DNA of 64,000 nt, from positions 1 to 64,000 of the forward strand of contig NW_027441199.1 in assembly GCF_949628215.1 (NCBI RefSeq), given 5' to 3'. This document shows, piece after piece, positions 1 through 11,298 of the stretch. This DNA comes from Phalacrocorax aristotelis. Lineage: Eukaryota; Chordata; Aves; Suliformes; Phalacrocoracidae. Position numbers and translations under genes: made by a program. The notes beneath the pieces were generated by a model. That model saw nothing but the letters and a program-made list of their open reading frames with translations. It was not told where the DNA came from and searched no databases. The number at the start of each line of letters is the position of its first letter. Position 1 is the stretch's first letter.

Positions 1-475
1 CAGTGAGAATAAGAGATGGACAGGAAGGAGGACAGGGATGGTGGGATACAGAATTAAAAAAAAACCACAAAAAACGCACAAACCAAAACAAAACAAAAAC
101 CAGGGACACTGAGCAGGATAGAGGGAGAGAGTGAGAAAGAGAAGGAAGGAGAGAGAGAAAGAGGAGGATGGGGATAGGGAGTGGGACATACAGGCACAGA
201 GAGAACGAGCAGGACAGGCAAGAGGCCAAGAGAGACTGCAAAAACAGGGACTGACGCAGACTCGGACAAAGAGGCAGAGAGCTGAAAAGCAGTGATGGGC
301 TGCAGGACAGAGGAAGAAATAAAGAGGGGAAGGACCAGGACAGAGGGAGAGCAAAGGAAGAAAAAGAATAAAAAAGGAGCAGGCAGAATGGCAGAGAAAG
401 AAGGGCTTGGAAACTAGAGCAGAAGGAACAGGGAGCAGGACACAAGAATAGACAGTAGGAGACAGCTCTTACAGT
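1..475. repeat. Purine-rich low-complexity DNA
   Basis: The plus strand is almost entirely A and G, with many GAGAGA, GGAAGG and AAAGAAG tracts and a short A-rich stretch near 55-110. Open frames across it are serine/proline/leucine-rich by composition only. I see no gene, splice site or element end. Confidence 0.7.
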
Positions 476-808
476 ATGAGGCTTCCTAGGTGCACACTAC
501 ACACACACACTACATGGCCGTACGGTACTTTTGGTTATGCACAGACACCGTGGTGCACGCTGCTGATCTGCTCTGCTGAGGACCACTCAGAGGGACCCCT
601 CCTCACCCAGAGAGGCCAGCTGCCTCTTGCCTGCAGCTGGGGGCAGCTTCCAGCCAGATCCCCTTCATGTCCTTCTCCAGCCGCTTTACCTTCTTCTGAT
701 CTCTTCAACTTCAGCCTGAGCCAGACCCAGCCGACGACACTCCCAGGGGAGGAACAGACAACCGAACCCTCAGTGATGCCTCTGGGAGAGGGAAAGAACC
801 GTGATTAC
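476..808. other. Unassigned sequence next to an LTR
   Basis: Holds a short CA run (about 499-513) and a 113-codon open frame without recognisable motifs. It abuts the LTR that starts near 809. No supported gene. Confidence 0.4.
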
Positions 809-1400
809 TGCAGCTAGCCGAAGGCTGGAGCCCCTCCTGCTGCAGGAGCTTCTCACTCCCCCACTGGCGGGACGGGGGAGAGAATCAGAAGGGTAAAAGT
901 GAGAAAGCTCGTGGATTGAGGTAAGAACAGTTTAATAATAAAAATAAAACAGTAATAATAACAACAATAATAATGCAATGAAAAGGAAAATAATGAGAGA
1001 GAGGAGAGACCTGGGGCGGGGGGAGGGAACAACCAAGAGAAAAAATACGTGACGCAGCCGCTCACCACCCGCCGACCCAACGCCACCAGTCCCCGAGCCA
1101 CAACTGCTCCTCCCACATCGCGCGCCAACTGCCCCGGTTAATACACTGGTCATGACGTCATACGGTATGGAATATCCCATTGGCCAGCTTGGGTCAGCTG
1201 CCTTAGCTGTGGCCCCTTCCTCCCCCCAGCTTCTTGCCCAGGTGGCAGAGCTTGGGAAGCTGGAAAAATCACCAACTTCTATAGGCGCTACTTAGCGACA
1301 CTTAGCCGCCACTCAGCAACAACAAAAGCATCAATGTGCCATCTGCACTATACCAGCTACACTGTAGAAAATTAACTCTATCCCAGCCAAAACCAGCACA
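809..1400 (-). mobile_element. Solo LTR, avian ERV family (B subtype)
   Basis: Matches the other LTRs of this window. It has the ACTCCCCCACTGGCGGGACGG block, an AT-rich stretch with repeated AATAAT, and a CRE-like TGACGTCA at about 1153-1160, and it ends CAGCCAAAACCAGCACA at 1400. The promoter-like order (CRE, then T-rich tract) shows that LTR sense is the minus strand. The edge near 809 is diverged and approximate. No internal retroviral region adjoins it, so it is a solo LTR fossil. The family makes 5-bp target duplications, as seen in copies elsewhere in this window, which fits a class III (ERVL-like) origin. Confidence 0.8.
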
Positions 1401-1437
1401 CGGGGCCACCAGTGCTGGCCCTATCCCTTCACCTTGG

Positions 1438-1643
1438 ACAGGAAATTCACTTCCTGGCAAAAATCATGCTTGGGATGGGAAATCGTGGGGATGGGAAACC
1501 GCTGGGATGGGAAACCATCACGGGGCTGAGAAATCACTGCTAGGGTGGGAAATAATGACTGTTGGGATGGGAGACCATCGTGGGGATGGGAAAACAGCAC
1601 TGAGGACAGGAAATCATCAGCAGGATGGGAAATCATTGAGACA
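1438..1643. repeat. Minisatellite, about 25-bp unit
   Basis: About eight degenerate copies of a unit built on GGATGGGAAATCATNG, for example near 1474, 1488, 1504, 1566, 1585 and 1623. Spacing is irregular, about 14-27 bp. Translations from it (MGNHHGAEK-type repeats) are by-products of the tandem structure. Confidence 0.8.
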
Positions 1644-2040
1644 GCCAGTTGTTGTGGCATGAAAAATCAAACCCTCGCGAGGCTGGCTGAGGCAGGTGCT
1701 GGCAGAATGATCGCCATGAGGACTGACTCCCCGCGACACTGTTTGCCCCAGACAAACCCCACGCTGGCCAACCACCATGGCAGTTACAGCAGCAGGCTCT
1801 CACTCCTCGTGGTGCTCCTGCCCTCCAGGTAACCTCCCAGCCAGCTCTGCCCACCAATATTTCATCCCACTGCCGCTCTCCGCTTCTGAGTCAGTGACGA
1901 ATGCAGCAGCGGCAACAGTAAATTACACGGCTGGGCGCTAGATCGGGGTGGACAAGGGGGTTCCCAGAGCGAGGAAAGCCTGAGGAAGTGCAGAGCGGCC
2001 TGGCAGCTCTCGCGAGGGAGGCTGATGTGGCCTGGGCATT
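1644..2040. other. Unassigned sequence between minisatellite and CR1
   Basis: GC-rich, without a recognisable gene. The part near 1860-2040 may belong to the CR1 5' end or to its insertion site; I could not place that boundary. Confidence 0.35.
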
Positions 2041-3235
2041 GCTACGAGCAACCACGGGAGATTTAAACCGCCCCTAGGCAGCACGAGCGACCAGGAGCGC
2101 GGCGACCAGGACGTGGCACATCAGAAAGGGTGTGGCGCGGCAGTTCGCGCAGGGAGGGTGCTGCATCCCGCTTGTAGGCCCACAGCCCGGGAAGCTCTCT
2201 ATTTTGGTCTCTGCTGGGATGGTGAGCGCTCGCCGCAGAGCGAATAGCAGCGTTATCATGGCGAAAGCCCCAGAGGCGTCTGACGCATCCACCCAGACGG
2301 ATCTGGAGGCTTCAGCACAGACAGTAGGTTGCAACGTGTGCCCCAACCCCTCGCCTGGTGAGAAGGTAAGTACCTGCACAAGGTGTGCACAGGTCGATGA
2401 TCTGCTGAGCCAGGTGGCTGAGTTGCAGGAGGCAGTTAGAAGGCTGAGTAATATTAATATTAGTAGAACTGAGGCAGAGATAGATAGGCAGCCCCAGAAC
2501 CACGCCCCTGTAGCAGACAACACTGAGAAGGAGGGGGCACCTTGGACCCTGGTGACCCGCAATAGCAGGGCTCTGCCTCAGCCCCCACCTCCCATTATCA
2601 CCACCAGCAACAGATTTGTAGCTTTAGCTACTGCAGACACCCACGAGCAAGGTCCACAAGGTGCAACTGTACCAGCAGCACAGAGTAGATACTGCAAAAA
2701 GAAGAGATGAGTGCTCGTAGAGGGTGACTCTCTGTTAAAAGGCACCGAGGCACCCATCTGCCGACCTGACAGGGAGTCACGAGAGGTTTGCTGTCTTCCA
2801 GGAGCTAAGATCCAAGAAGTCACTGAGAAGGTGCCACACCTTGTTAAAAGCACTGATTACTATCCTTTTCTACTCTTCCATGTGGGCACACATGACGCTG
2901 CAAGCCAGCGTCTGGGCAGAACTGAGCAAGACTATAAAGCTCTGGGAAAGCAAGTGAAAAATATTGGTGCCCAAGTCATCATCTTCTCCATACTGCCTGT
3001 TGGAGAAAAATGGGTGACTAGAAATAGGCAAATAATACAAATCAAATCCTGGTTACGTGGCTGGTGTCGACATGAGGGTTTTGGCTTTTATGACAATGGG
3101 ACGTTCTTCAGCAACCATAGACTGCTAGGGAGGGATGGACTCCACCTCTCTGGAAGGGGCAAGGGAATCTTTGGCAGCAGGCTGGCAAACTTGGTGAGGA
3201 GGGCTTTAAACTGAGGAACCTGGGGGGAGGGGGAC
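2041..3235 (+). mobile_element. CR1 LINE, 5' region and ORF1
   Basis: A 5' part of a CR1 LINE: a GC-rich leader (about 2041-2218, with AGCGACCAGGAGCGCGGCGA) followed by ORF1. Most avian CR1 copies keep only the 3' end, so a copy with 5' leader and ORF1 is uncommon. ORF2 is not found downstream. After ORF1 the sequence passes at about 3230 into an unrelated tandem repeat, so the element is truncated or rearranged at its 3' side. Confidence 0.85.
2219..3214 (+). pseudogene. CR1 ORF1 protein, interrupted by one stop codon
   Basis: ORF1 of CR1 LINEs encodes a nucleic-acid-binding protein with an esterase domain. I chose the ATG at 2219 (MVSARRRANSSV); the frame is open further upstream but has no ATG there. 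Residues about 38-55 hold a zinc-knuckle-like C-x2-C-x11-C-x2-C, followed by a heptad-rich coiled coil (VDDLLSQVAELQEAVRRL). A TGA at 2708-2710 interrupts the frame, which then continues in phase to 3214. The second part is an SGNH/GDSL-type hydrolase domain: GDS in VEGDSLLKG, GTHD in FHVGTHDA (the usual Asn of this block is His here) and DGLHL near the end. Apart from the stop, no frameshift is needed over about 1 kb, so the copy is relatively young. Confidence 0.85.
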
Positions 3236-3940
3236 AAACTAGCAATGGCAAGGTCACCATCGACGAAGTCACCGACTCCACCAACTTCCTCAACCGGCTC
3301 CCTGACCTCTCCAAGTACGTGGCACAGGGTGGCTGCCCCGATGAGCGAGTGGTGGCAGCAGGGCTGGGGGGCAGTGAGGACACTGTCCTTGCTTTCCCCT
3401 TGATTTCCCCATCAGCCTCACCAGCACCGCTTTCCTCAGTGAGCTCCATGACTTCTCCATGTACATGGCAGATGGCTACTGCCCCCAGGACCAAGCAGTG
3501 GTGGCGCGGCTAGGGGACAGTGAGGACACCATCTTGACTGGCAATGGCCCCAGCTTGACTGCCGAGACCCTCGATGAGCTCCCTGACCTCTCCAAGTATG
3601 TGGTGGAGGGCACCTCCCCCCAAGGAGGGAGCGGTGGTGGCGGGGCTGGGGGATGGCGGGGCCACCGTCCTCGACATACCCAACGTCCCTGACTTGACAA
3701 CCTCCCTCAACAAGCTCACCCACCTCTTGGAGTACAGGGCAGAGGGCGGCTGCAACATGGAGCAATTGGTGGCAGTGACGCTGGTGGACGCTGAAAACAT
3801 CCTCCCCAATGTCCCCGATAGCCTTGCCAGCAGTGCCTCCTTCAGCAAAATCCCTGACTTCCTGGAGTCCGGGACGGAGGGCAACTGCCCTGAGGACTGC
3901 CTGGCAGAGACAATGCTGGGGGAGGCCGACCCCTTCTGGG
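3236..3940 (+). repeat. Protein-like tandem repeat, about 126-bp unit, five copies
   Basis: About five imperfect units start near 3268, 3417, 3547, 3682 and 3808. Translated, each gives a repeat of about 42 residues of the form F-L-x-x-L-P-D-[LF]-S-x-Y-x-A-x-G-x-C-P-x-[DE], then V-[VA]-x-x-x-L-G-x-[ED]-[ED]-[TN]-[IV]-L. Conserved spacing of Cys, Pro and Gly suggests the units once were, or derive from, coding sequence. Frames change between units, and a possible intron remnant (TTTCCCCATCAG) lies near 3405-3416. I do not recognise the protein family. Confidence 0.55.
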
Positions 3941-6900
3941 GTTCTCCTGATCCTTGTCTCTCATCAAGGCTTGCCCCAGAGGTAGGTGGAATGAGATTTG
4001 CTGTTGTTCTACAGAGAAGTACAGCATAACGAAAACCCGGTGAGGTTTAAGCATGAACAACTCACTGGGCTTTACTGGGCTGTCGCTGCCTTCAGCAGAC
4101 TTCTCGACTGTTAACATGCCAAGCTGCCCAGCACCCCTGCCTTTCCAGAAGGCTTGTTTTGGCTTGGACTAGACTATCAGTTAACACCTACACTGCCAAA
4201 CCCTTGTATACCTGAGCGTGGTCCTCACAGTTCTGTACCGCTGTACCCTGTGGGAAGTGAAGCTCAGGGTGAGCAGTGCTGCACAGATATGTGCTGCAAG
4301 GCAGTGCAACAGGAATATATATACGATAATGGTGGGGGAAAGATGGAGTATCGACACTGGGAAATGTGATGCCGGTTCAGTATCTGCAGCAGGCTCTGGG
4401 CGGCCACAGTACTGAGCAGTGACTCTCTTTGGAGACCATGAGGCAACAGGTACCCTCGCCCCCACAACCCACTCTAGATGACATCCCACTTCTTGCATGC
4501 CTGCCCTCCCCTTCCCCTCCAGCTTTCCAGACTGTGGGAGTCGTCCCCTGATGGTAAGGCAAGAGAAAGTGCCCCTTGCTGAAACGACACCATTTCCTCC
4601 ACTGGAACCACCCTGGGTCTGCACACAGGACATATGGCAGCGGCAGCAGTTCACTCCTGTTCGGCCCCCTACATACCCCCTTGATGATCTGAATGAAGCC
4701 TGCTCCCAGCACCTTCCTCATGCCCACACCAACCTCCCCAAAGAAGCTGACTATCAGCCACTTCTGTTTGCGCAGGAGGTTATGCGGCATGGCAAGGTCC
4801 TGGGGTGCACACAGAAGGGGGGTGCCGCCCTTCCCCCAGGGCCAACGGCTCTCTGGTGGTGAGCACTGGAAGAGGTCAGAAGACACCCTGAGAGCACCCT
4901 TACCCAGAGTCACCATGCCAGGAGGTGTGACACCATCAGGGATAAAGTAGCCTAACTCTTGGATCTGTTCTTCTCTCTCTAGTCTTCCCTGTCTTCTCAG
5001 GGCTTCTGTCAGCAGGGTTTGCTCCTGAGTTCTTGCTGATGCAAACAGAAACCCTGCTGTTACGGCCAAGAAACTAACTCACCCATGAGCTATTTTTCAG
5101 AAAGGGCTATGGTTACTTGTCTGACATATCCAATGCCCAAACAGAGTTTCTGACGCACCTCCTGAGCACAGGGATGCCAACAAGGGATTGCTAAGACTCA
5201 CAGTAACACATACCACTTAAGAACCCACAACAAGCAATTGCATGTGAAAATGAACACAAAGGAAGGGGTCTTTCCAGAATCACTATCTACTTCTTTTTCA
5301 TGTCCATATTTTCCTCACCACAAGGAGGAAACACAGACTCTGCAGTCCCTGCAGCCAAATACAGTCTGCGGGACAGGGGGGAGAAGAAAGTAGGCAGATC
5401 TGAACAGGGAATTTTCAAATCTGTGAAGAATCAAGTAGAAACAGTTGCAAAGTGTGGCATCAATTTACAGAAATTTAAACCTGATGGAGCCGAGTAGTAG
5501 AAGTGAGAATTACAGAGAACTAGAGGGGAGCACTGCAGTCAAAAGGGGAAGCAACGCAGACAGCGCTAACCGTGCATTTTCGGCTGGTTGCCTTAAACAA
5601 AACACGCTTGGGATCCCCATTCCTCACTTCACCCTGGAATAGTCACATTCCTCGCCTAAAAGCTACTGTGTGCCTGGCTGAGGACAGATACAATCCACAC
5701 AAGGAGCAATCAGAGCTAAACGCTGCACTTTCCTTGGAAAAAAATAAATTTTTTAAGAAAAGAAACCTGTCACTTTTCTTACCAGGAACGAAAACCTCCC
5801 CGACGGCTTGACCGCAACTTCCCGGCTGTGCCAAAACCATCCACCCTCGGTACCCCCATTTCCCAAAAGCCGGCAGCACAGCTTGGGCTGGGGGGGAAGG
5901 CACATATCAGACCTTGAGGCCGAGAGAGGAGCACAAGCAGCTGCCAAGGGAGCTGCATCCAACCAGGAACGCTCCCCACTTGCTTCTCTGACAACAAAGC
6001 CCCAGTGCATGCTCTCACCAGGAGGGAGAAACAACTTCCATGTCTGGAAATCCCCATTTATGAAAGGCTGTCAACAGACATGGGCTTGTCCCTGAGCATG
6101 AGACCCACCTGAAGGCCTGGGGACAGCCAAGGCACCTGGCCTGTCCCCACCAGAGCAGGCCTGCTCCGAAGCTTGGAGCCGCCTGTTGGCAAGGAGGCCA
6201 CTCAACCCTACCCTACCCTGTGGGCATGAAACACCGACCTCCAGTTGTCAGGGCTCGGGCTGGCGATCCTTGCAGCAGCAGCAGGAACCGCTCTGACCCT
6301 GGCTGTGGGGCTGTACCTGGGGCTGAGCACTTGGGCCCCAGGGCTTGTGACCTGGGCCATGGCAGGGCCTGTGGGCGATGAGGTCTCCATGTCAACCACT
6401 GACAGCCTCCCACTAGACAGCATGAAGGGTTCGCATCTCAGGCAGTACTGTGTTTGGACTGGCATTTTTCCTGCTCTCCCCGTTTCCAGAGTGCTCCTGA
6501 ATTAAGGGAAAGGTGAAGGGCGCTAGGTCAGGGAGGCCGGGCAGCCGCATCCTTCCCTCAAGCAGCAGCAATGTCCCCCGGCAGGGCACAACCACCGGCC
6601 CAAAGCGTCGCTGCGGCAGTGGTGGTCAGTGAAGGCAGCACCAGCGAGAGCAGCCGGCCCTCAGAGATGCAAGGTGACACTTGGGACACCGGGGGTTGGA
6701 GTTCAGCCCCACCCACAAGCACGCCGCTGTCACAGTGGTGTTTCCACCGGGGTGGCAGAGCTGGTGGAATGCACGAGAAATTGAGTTTGAGCATGGATAC
6801 CGGTGACTTGTCGCTGAATCCACTGAGTCAGACAATACGGAGGTTGACGGAGCAGGCAGGTGGTCTCCCACATCCTTACGTATATTGCCTACTGGAAAAT

Positions 6901-7169
6901 ACCACCCTGAACTATTAATACACTCACTTAACAGTTCAGTATTCAGCGCTTTTATGCCTAGCAGTGGTGTTCCTGTATTTCTTCACCTTTTAATTTATAG
7001 ATGTTTTCAGTATTCTATGAAAAAAAACTTTTTTTCACTGTGTTGATACCTATTATTGCCTGTGTTCTTCATGCTTCATTGGGCACCGGTGCTTGCAGTC
7101 AGGCTAGTAGCTTTATGAGACTTGAGCTGGAAAGATCTTACACCTCATGTTCTTTTCTTTCTTTACCAG
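3941..7169. other. Unassigned DNA upstream of the ACADM pseudogene
   Basis: No gene is recognised. A 230-codon minus-strand frame (4377-5069) includes a hydrophobic stretch (about 4690-4760) but has no start context, domain or splice support I can defend. A plus-strand stretch near 6245-6360 translates to an Ala/Leu/Gly-rich hydrophobic segment, and it too has no gene context. ACADM exon 1 was sought here and not found. Confidence 0.4.
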
Positions 7170-7266
7170 ATGCTCCGACCCACTGCAGGGCATGGATGGA
7201 GATCATGTTCTAGTAAACCTACTCAAAACGTACATATAAGCAAACCTGGAGCTGGCTTTAGCTTTG
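7170..7266 (+). pseudogene. ACADM: ACADM exon 2 remnant
   Basis: Acceptor TTTCTTTACCAG precedes and donor GTAAGT follows. The frame reads MLRPTAGHGWRSCSSKP and on to GAGFSF, matching the transit-peptide/early mature region of ACADM (human ...HWRSQHTK...PGLGFSF). This part evolves quickly, so identity is moderate, but the exon length and the conserved end fit well. The frame is open. Confidence 0.85.
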
Positions 7267-8987
7267 GTAAGTATTGCAGTTTTTGAAAGAAATATAACAG
7301 TTAAGGACACATCACAGAGTTAGGAAAAAACCCAACTGTATTGCAGTTCAGTATGAATTTACAATGAAGGTGTTTATTCTGAACAGATTTCTAGTCTTTT
7401 TTAAAAAAAGGTATTTCAAAACCAAAATTACTTTCTTCTCTGGCTCAGGAAGGCCAGAGAAAGCCGTGTGTGTGATATTTGTGAGGTTTTCTTCTTTTTT
7501 TTAACTAAAGTCTGTCTTGAGCTTTCTTGTTGAGAACATTGCCTTAGCTTTGAATTGTCTCACATTGGCTTTTACAATGTTAAAATAACTGAATGTAGTC
7601 TTAGCTACAGAAATTCATCCTCATCAAGGCATATTATACATGTAAAAGCAAATTTAGTGGGTCAGCGGCTAGATGTTTGAAACTGAGTAGCCAGAATCCT
7701 CAAATAAGGAACATTTATCTGCTCCGTCTCCTCCTTCATTTAATTAGCACACCATGCTTCTCGTTCCTTTTGGTGATACATTTTATGTTACATGGTACTT
7801 CCTACTCCATTTTCATTATTTTATGAATAATTTTGTCAGACGTAAGTGCGTGCATTGTAGGCATTGATTAGAGATCAGTGGAGGTTTTATCTCAAGAGAA
7901 AGAGGAAGTTGAGCTTCTTCGATTTCTGGAGAGGCCCAGCAAGGTGGGTCCTGGTAGTTTGGATTATCCTGGAAGGAACTGAGACTTGTTTTCTCTTTTC
8001 TCATAGTCTGGCAACTGGAAAAATTTGTGACTTTTCTTTACCTTCGGTATCCTCTTCCACTCATAAAATGGGCTTGGGAACTTGGTCTTATAAAGTCACA
8101 GATACCAGAAAGCTGTGGTAAGTAAACATTCTTTTTAATCTGTAAAATAAAACAAAGAAAAGGCCTTAGAGGAGATTTATATTTGTAATTATGGATTCTG
8201 TATAAAATGAATAGCTGCATGCTTGAATAATCTAAATTTAATCAGTAGGCAGCTCAACACATACAAGTATTACTAGGGGTGGATGTAATCAGGCAACAAA
8301 TTAGATCATGATTTAGTAATTTATGACTAGATTTTCCGCCATGATTACAACAGCCTAATGTTCCCCTGGTGCACTGTGTCAGCTGATGAGGCAGAGAAAT
8401 TAGAAGGTCATATTTTGATCTAGTCTCTCACACAGGCTTTAAGAGTTTGTTCCAGAAGGACAGTTTTTCAGTTTAGGTGAGGTGCAGTAGAACAGTGCTT
8501 TGGCAGTGGGCAGTGCTTAGGTATACGACTATGGAAAAAAATGTTACATTTTAGATTTTCTTTTTTACATGTATATTACCTGAAAATGAAGTTGGGGAAA
8601 TGTTCATAGCAGGCCCCATTTTATTTTTTTTTTAAGACTTATCAGAGGGTATATCTTGTATCACAAATTTAATCCACAAAGTTAAGGAACAAAGGGATAA
8701 AAAGAGCAATTGTGAGGAACATATTTATTCAGCCACAAATTCTAGGGAAACTCAAGGACTATTGCAATGTGTAATCCCTTGGTTATTAAATTAAAACTTA
8801 CAAGTGACAAATTGGACACCACTGCTTTACCAGATCTGCAAGGGAGAGCTGGGAAAGCCTGATATACCATCTAACTTAAGAGCAAGTAAGAAGTACAGAT
8901 ATAGCGGACACACATAAACATGATGTGTAGAGAAGGGTTTTCCTAAAAGGAAGTCATGGCACAAAAAATAATTGGAGTTCTCTGAGG

Positions 8988-9060
8988 TAGAATCCTAGAA
9001 TTGCAGAATGGTTTGGGTTGGAAGGGGCCTTTAAAGATCATCTAGTCCAACCCCCAGTAG
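8988..9060 (-). mobile_element. CR1 LINE 3' end
   Basis: Reverse complement of a CR1 tail: GTTGGACTAGATGATCTTTA followed by AAGGCCCCTTCCAACCCAAA. Only the 3' end is clear. Confidence 0.85.
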
Positions 9061-9189
9061 CTAAGAAGTGTGTGAACAAGGGATGCCTGGTTAGTATAAA
9101 ATGCTCAAACTTCAGAAATGAATTTGAAAAATGATCGGGTTTCATAGTGGAAAAAATCAGCAGCACAGTCTTGCTGGTGCTTGTGCTAT

Positions 9190-10040
9190 TTGGGTTATCT
9201 ATAAATAATCTGGAAAAGGAGGTCAATAGTGAGGTCATAGAGTTTACTGATAATACTAAGTTATTCGGTATAGAGAAGATGAGGCTGGTGTGAAGAGCTG
9301 TAGGAGAGGGTCATGAAACCGAGCGACTGTCCAAATGGCAGGTGAAATTCAAAATAGGAAAAAGTATGCATACAAGGAAGGAAAGACGCAATCCAAACTT
9401 CCCAGATGGAACAGTGTCTTCTAAACTAGTCACTACCTCTGGAAAAAAAAAAGAGATTTTGGGGGTTGTAATATACAGTTTTGTGAAGATGCCAGTATGA
9501 AGATCCCAGAAGCAGTCCAAAACATAAACTTAAGGCAAGAAATTAGGAAGGCAATGAAGAAAAAAGCAGAAGCCATAATTATGCTGCTGCTTGAATCTGA
9601 ATTGCACTTGCCTCTTTAATTCATTATGGAGTCAGGTCCTTCCGCTTCAAAAGGGTATTGTGGAAATGGCGACGGTTCCCAAAAGGATGATAAAGATGAT
9701 AAAAGATAAAGAACAGCTTCAGTATAAGAAATGCCTAAAACACCAGGGTCATGGAGCGTGTGACAAGGGCTTGATAGCTCACTGTCCCCTTCAGTACACT
9801 AGAAGGCATCAGATGAAGTCAGCAGACAGCAGGTTCAGAATAAATGAAAGGAGGTGGTTCTACACTCAGTGTGTAGTTGATTTGTGAAACTCATTGCCCC
9901 TGGATGATATTGGTGCCAAAATTGTACATAGGTTCAAAAAGAGACTGGGCAAATTCACAGAAGAAATATCTGTCAAGGATTAGCTAACAAAGATACTTTT
10001 GGCTGAGGAAGTCACCGGAGGGCTGGGGAAAGCATTTTGA
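9190..10040 (+). mobile_element. Old CR1-like LINE remnant
   Basis: A diverged plus-strand 3' reverse-transcriptase tail. Near 9245 it reads as FTDNTKLFG-like (the F-A-D-D-T-K-L motif region of CR1 ORF2), and blocks equivalent to the CR1 C-terminal part (AGSRFRINERRWFYTQC-like and LPLDDIGAK-like) follow near 9830-9920. Many stops and indels mark it as far older than the CR1 copies in the palindrome. It lies in the ACADM intron between exons 2 and 5. Confidence 0.6.
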
Positions 10041-10507
10041 GGAATTATTGCTGTGTCGTTACTTTATACACGTCCCAAAGTGTTGGCTTCTGTCAGAAGG
10101 AGGTTACTGAGTTGGTTTTCTGACTGATATGGACACTAGGTTTTTTATTCCTAAGTGTTGCAGTAGCTCAGGAGCCCTAGTGGCCCTTTCTCTGCTTCCT
10201 AAGAACTCTTAAGAAAATTCTCAGGTGTAGAGCAGTCAAAAGATGCTAGTGGTACGTTCTTGCCATTTTGTGCAACTTGCCCCACATCAAGCACGCAATC
10301 ACCCTGGGACTGCGAAGGGCAATTTTTAAGTCATCTGTTACTAATCTGACAAAACTTTATTTAAAAAGCTGGCATGGGAATGTCTAATCACACACAGTGC
10401 ACAATCAAGTGTATGTGGAGGAATACATTTTTGATAATTAATTTTTGTAAATCACTAATATGTTTTACTTTAAGCTCATTTTAATCAATGAAACATTTCA
10501 ACTCTAG

Positions 10508-10608
10508 GTGGTCTTGGCCTTGGCAGTTTTGAAGCACGCCTTATTACGGAAAAGTTAGCTTATGGATGTACAGAGGTTCAAACCACCACTGAGGCAAACT
10601 CCCTAGCA
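10508..10608 (+). pseudogene. ACADM: ACADM exon 5 remnant
   Basis: Reads [20 protein letters not shown] then [13 protein letters not shown], matching ACADM [20 protein letters not shown]. Acceptor CTCTAG is intact and the donor is GTATGC. The frame is open. Exons 3 and 4, which should precede it, are not found between 7,267 and 10,507. Confidence 0.92.
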
Positions 10609-10694
10609 GTATGCTCTGTCTTTTCTTACCTCCTTTAAAGTAGAGTCTGTGCCCTTTAAAAAGATGGCTTAATGGTCTAAATATTTTCTTTCAG

Positions 10695-10779
10695 CAAATG
10701 CCAGTTATCACTGCAGGAAGTGAGCAGCAGCAGAAAAAATACTTAGGAAGAATGACAGAGGAACCGATGATGTGTGCAA
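10695..10779 (+). pseudogene. ACADM: ACADM exon 6 remnant
   Basis: Acceptor TTCTTTCAG, then [20 protein letters not shown] and TEEPMMCA, corresponding to human [20 protein letters not shown] and TEEPLMCA. The donor is a weak GTATAA and the exact end is uncertain by a base or two. The frame is open. Confidence 0.92.
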
Positions 10780-11298
10780 GTATAACTTAGGAATGCTGTA
10801 GACTGTTCCTAAATCATGTTAATCATGTTTTTGTTTTGTTTTGTTTTGTTTTTTTAAAAAAACACTAATATCTACTCACAATGTAGCCCATTTTGGTTTA
10901 TAAATAAACAGTGGCATTTACTGAAAGTCAAGGAATATTGAATTAGACACATTCAATACGCAAATGGAAGATATTACCTGGGAAACCATCCTGTGTCACT
11001 TACTGAACATTTAATACCTTTTATTTCCCCTTTGAGAGAAGGTGTAGGAGTTTAAGAAAAATCCAAGGTTTATATAAGCACAAACTCAACTCAGATGGGC
11101 ATTAAACTGCATTTATGAATCTTAAAATATTATCTAAGCAGTATTTCATAGATAGAAAGAAATAGATTCATGTGCAATGCATTAAAATCTGAACAACTAA
11201 GCCTCATACAGTGAAGAACACAGTAACTATAAAATGCTACCCTGTGCTCTTATTTTCAAATTTTAAAGATCCTCAGATTTCATATCAGAGTTTGCGAA

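Noticed and set aside
4377-5069. A 230-codon minus-strand open frame
   Set aside because: No recognisable domain, no splice or promoter support and no repeat family match that I can defend.
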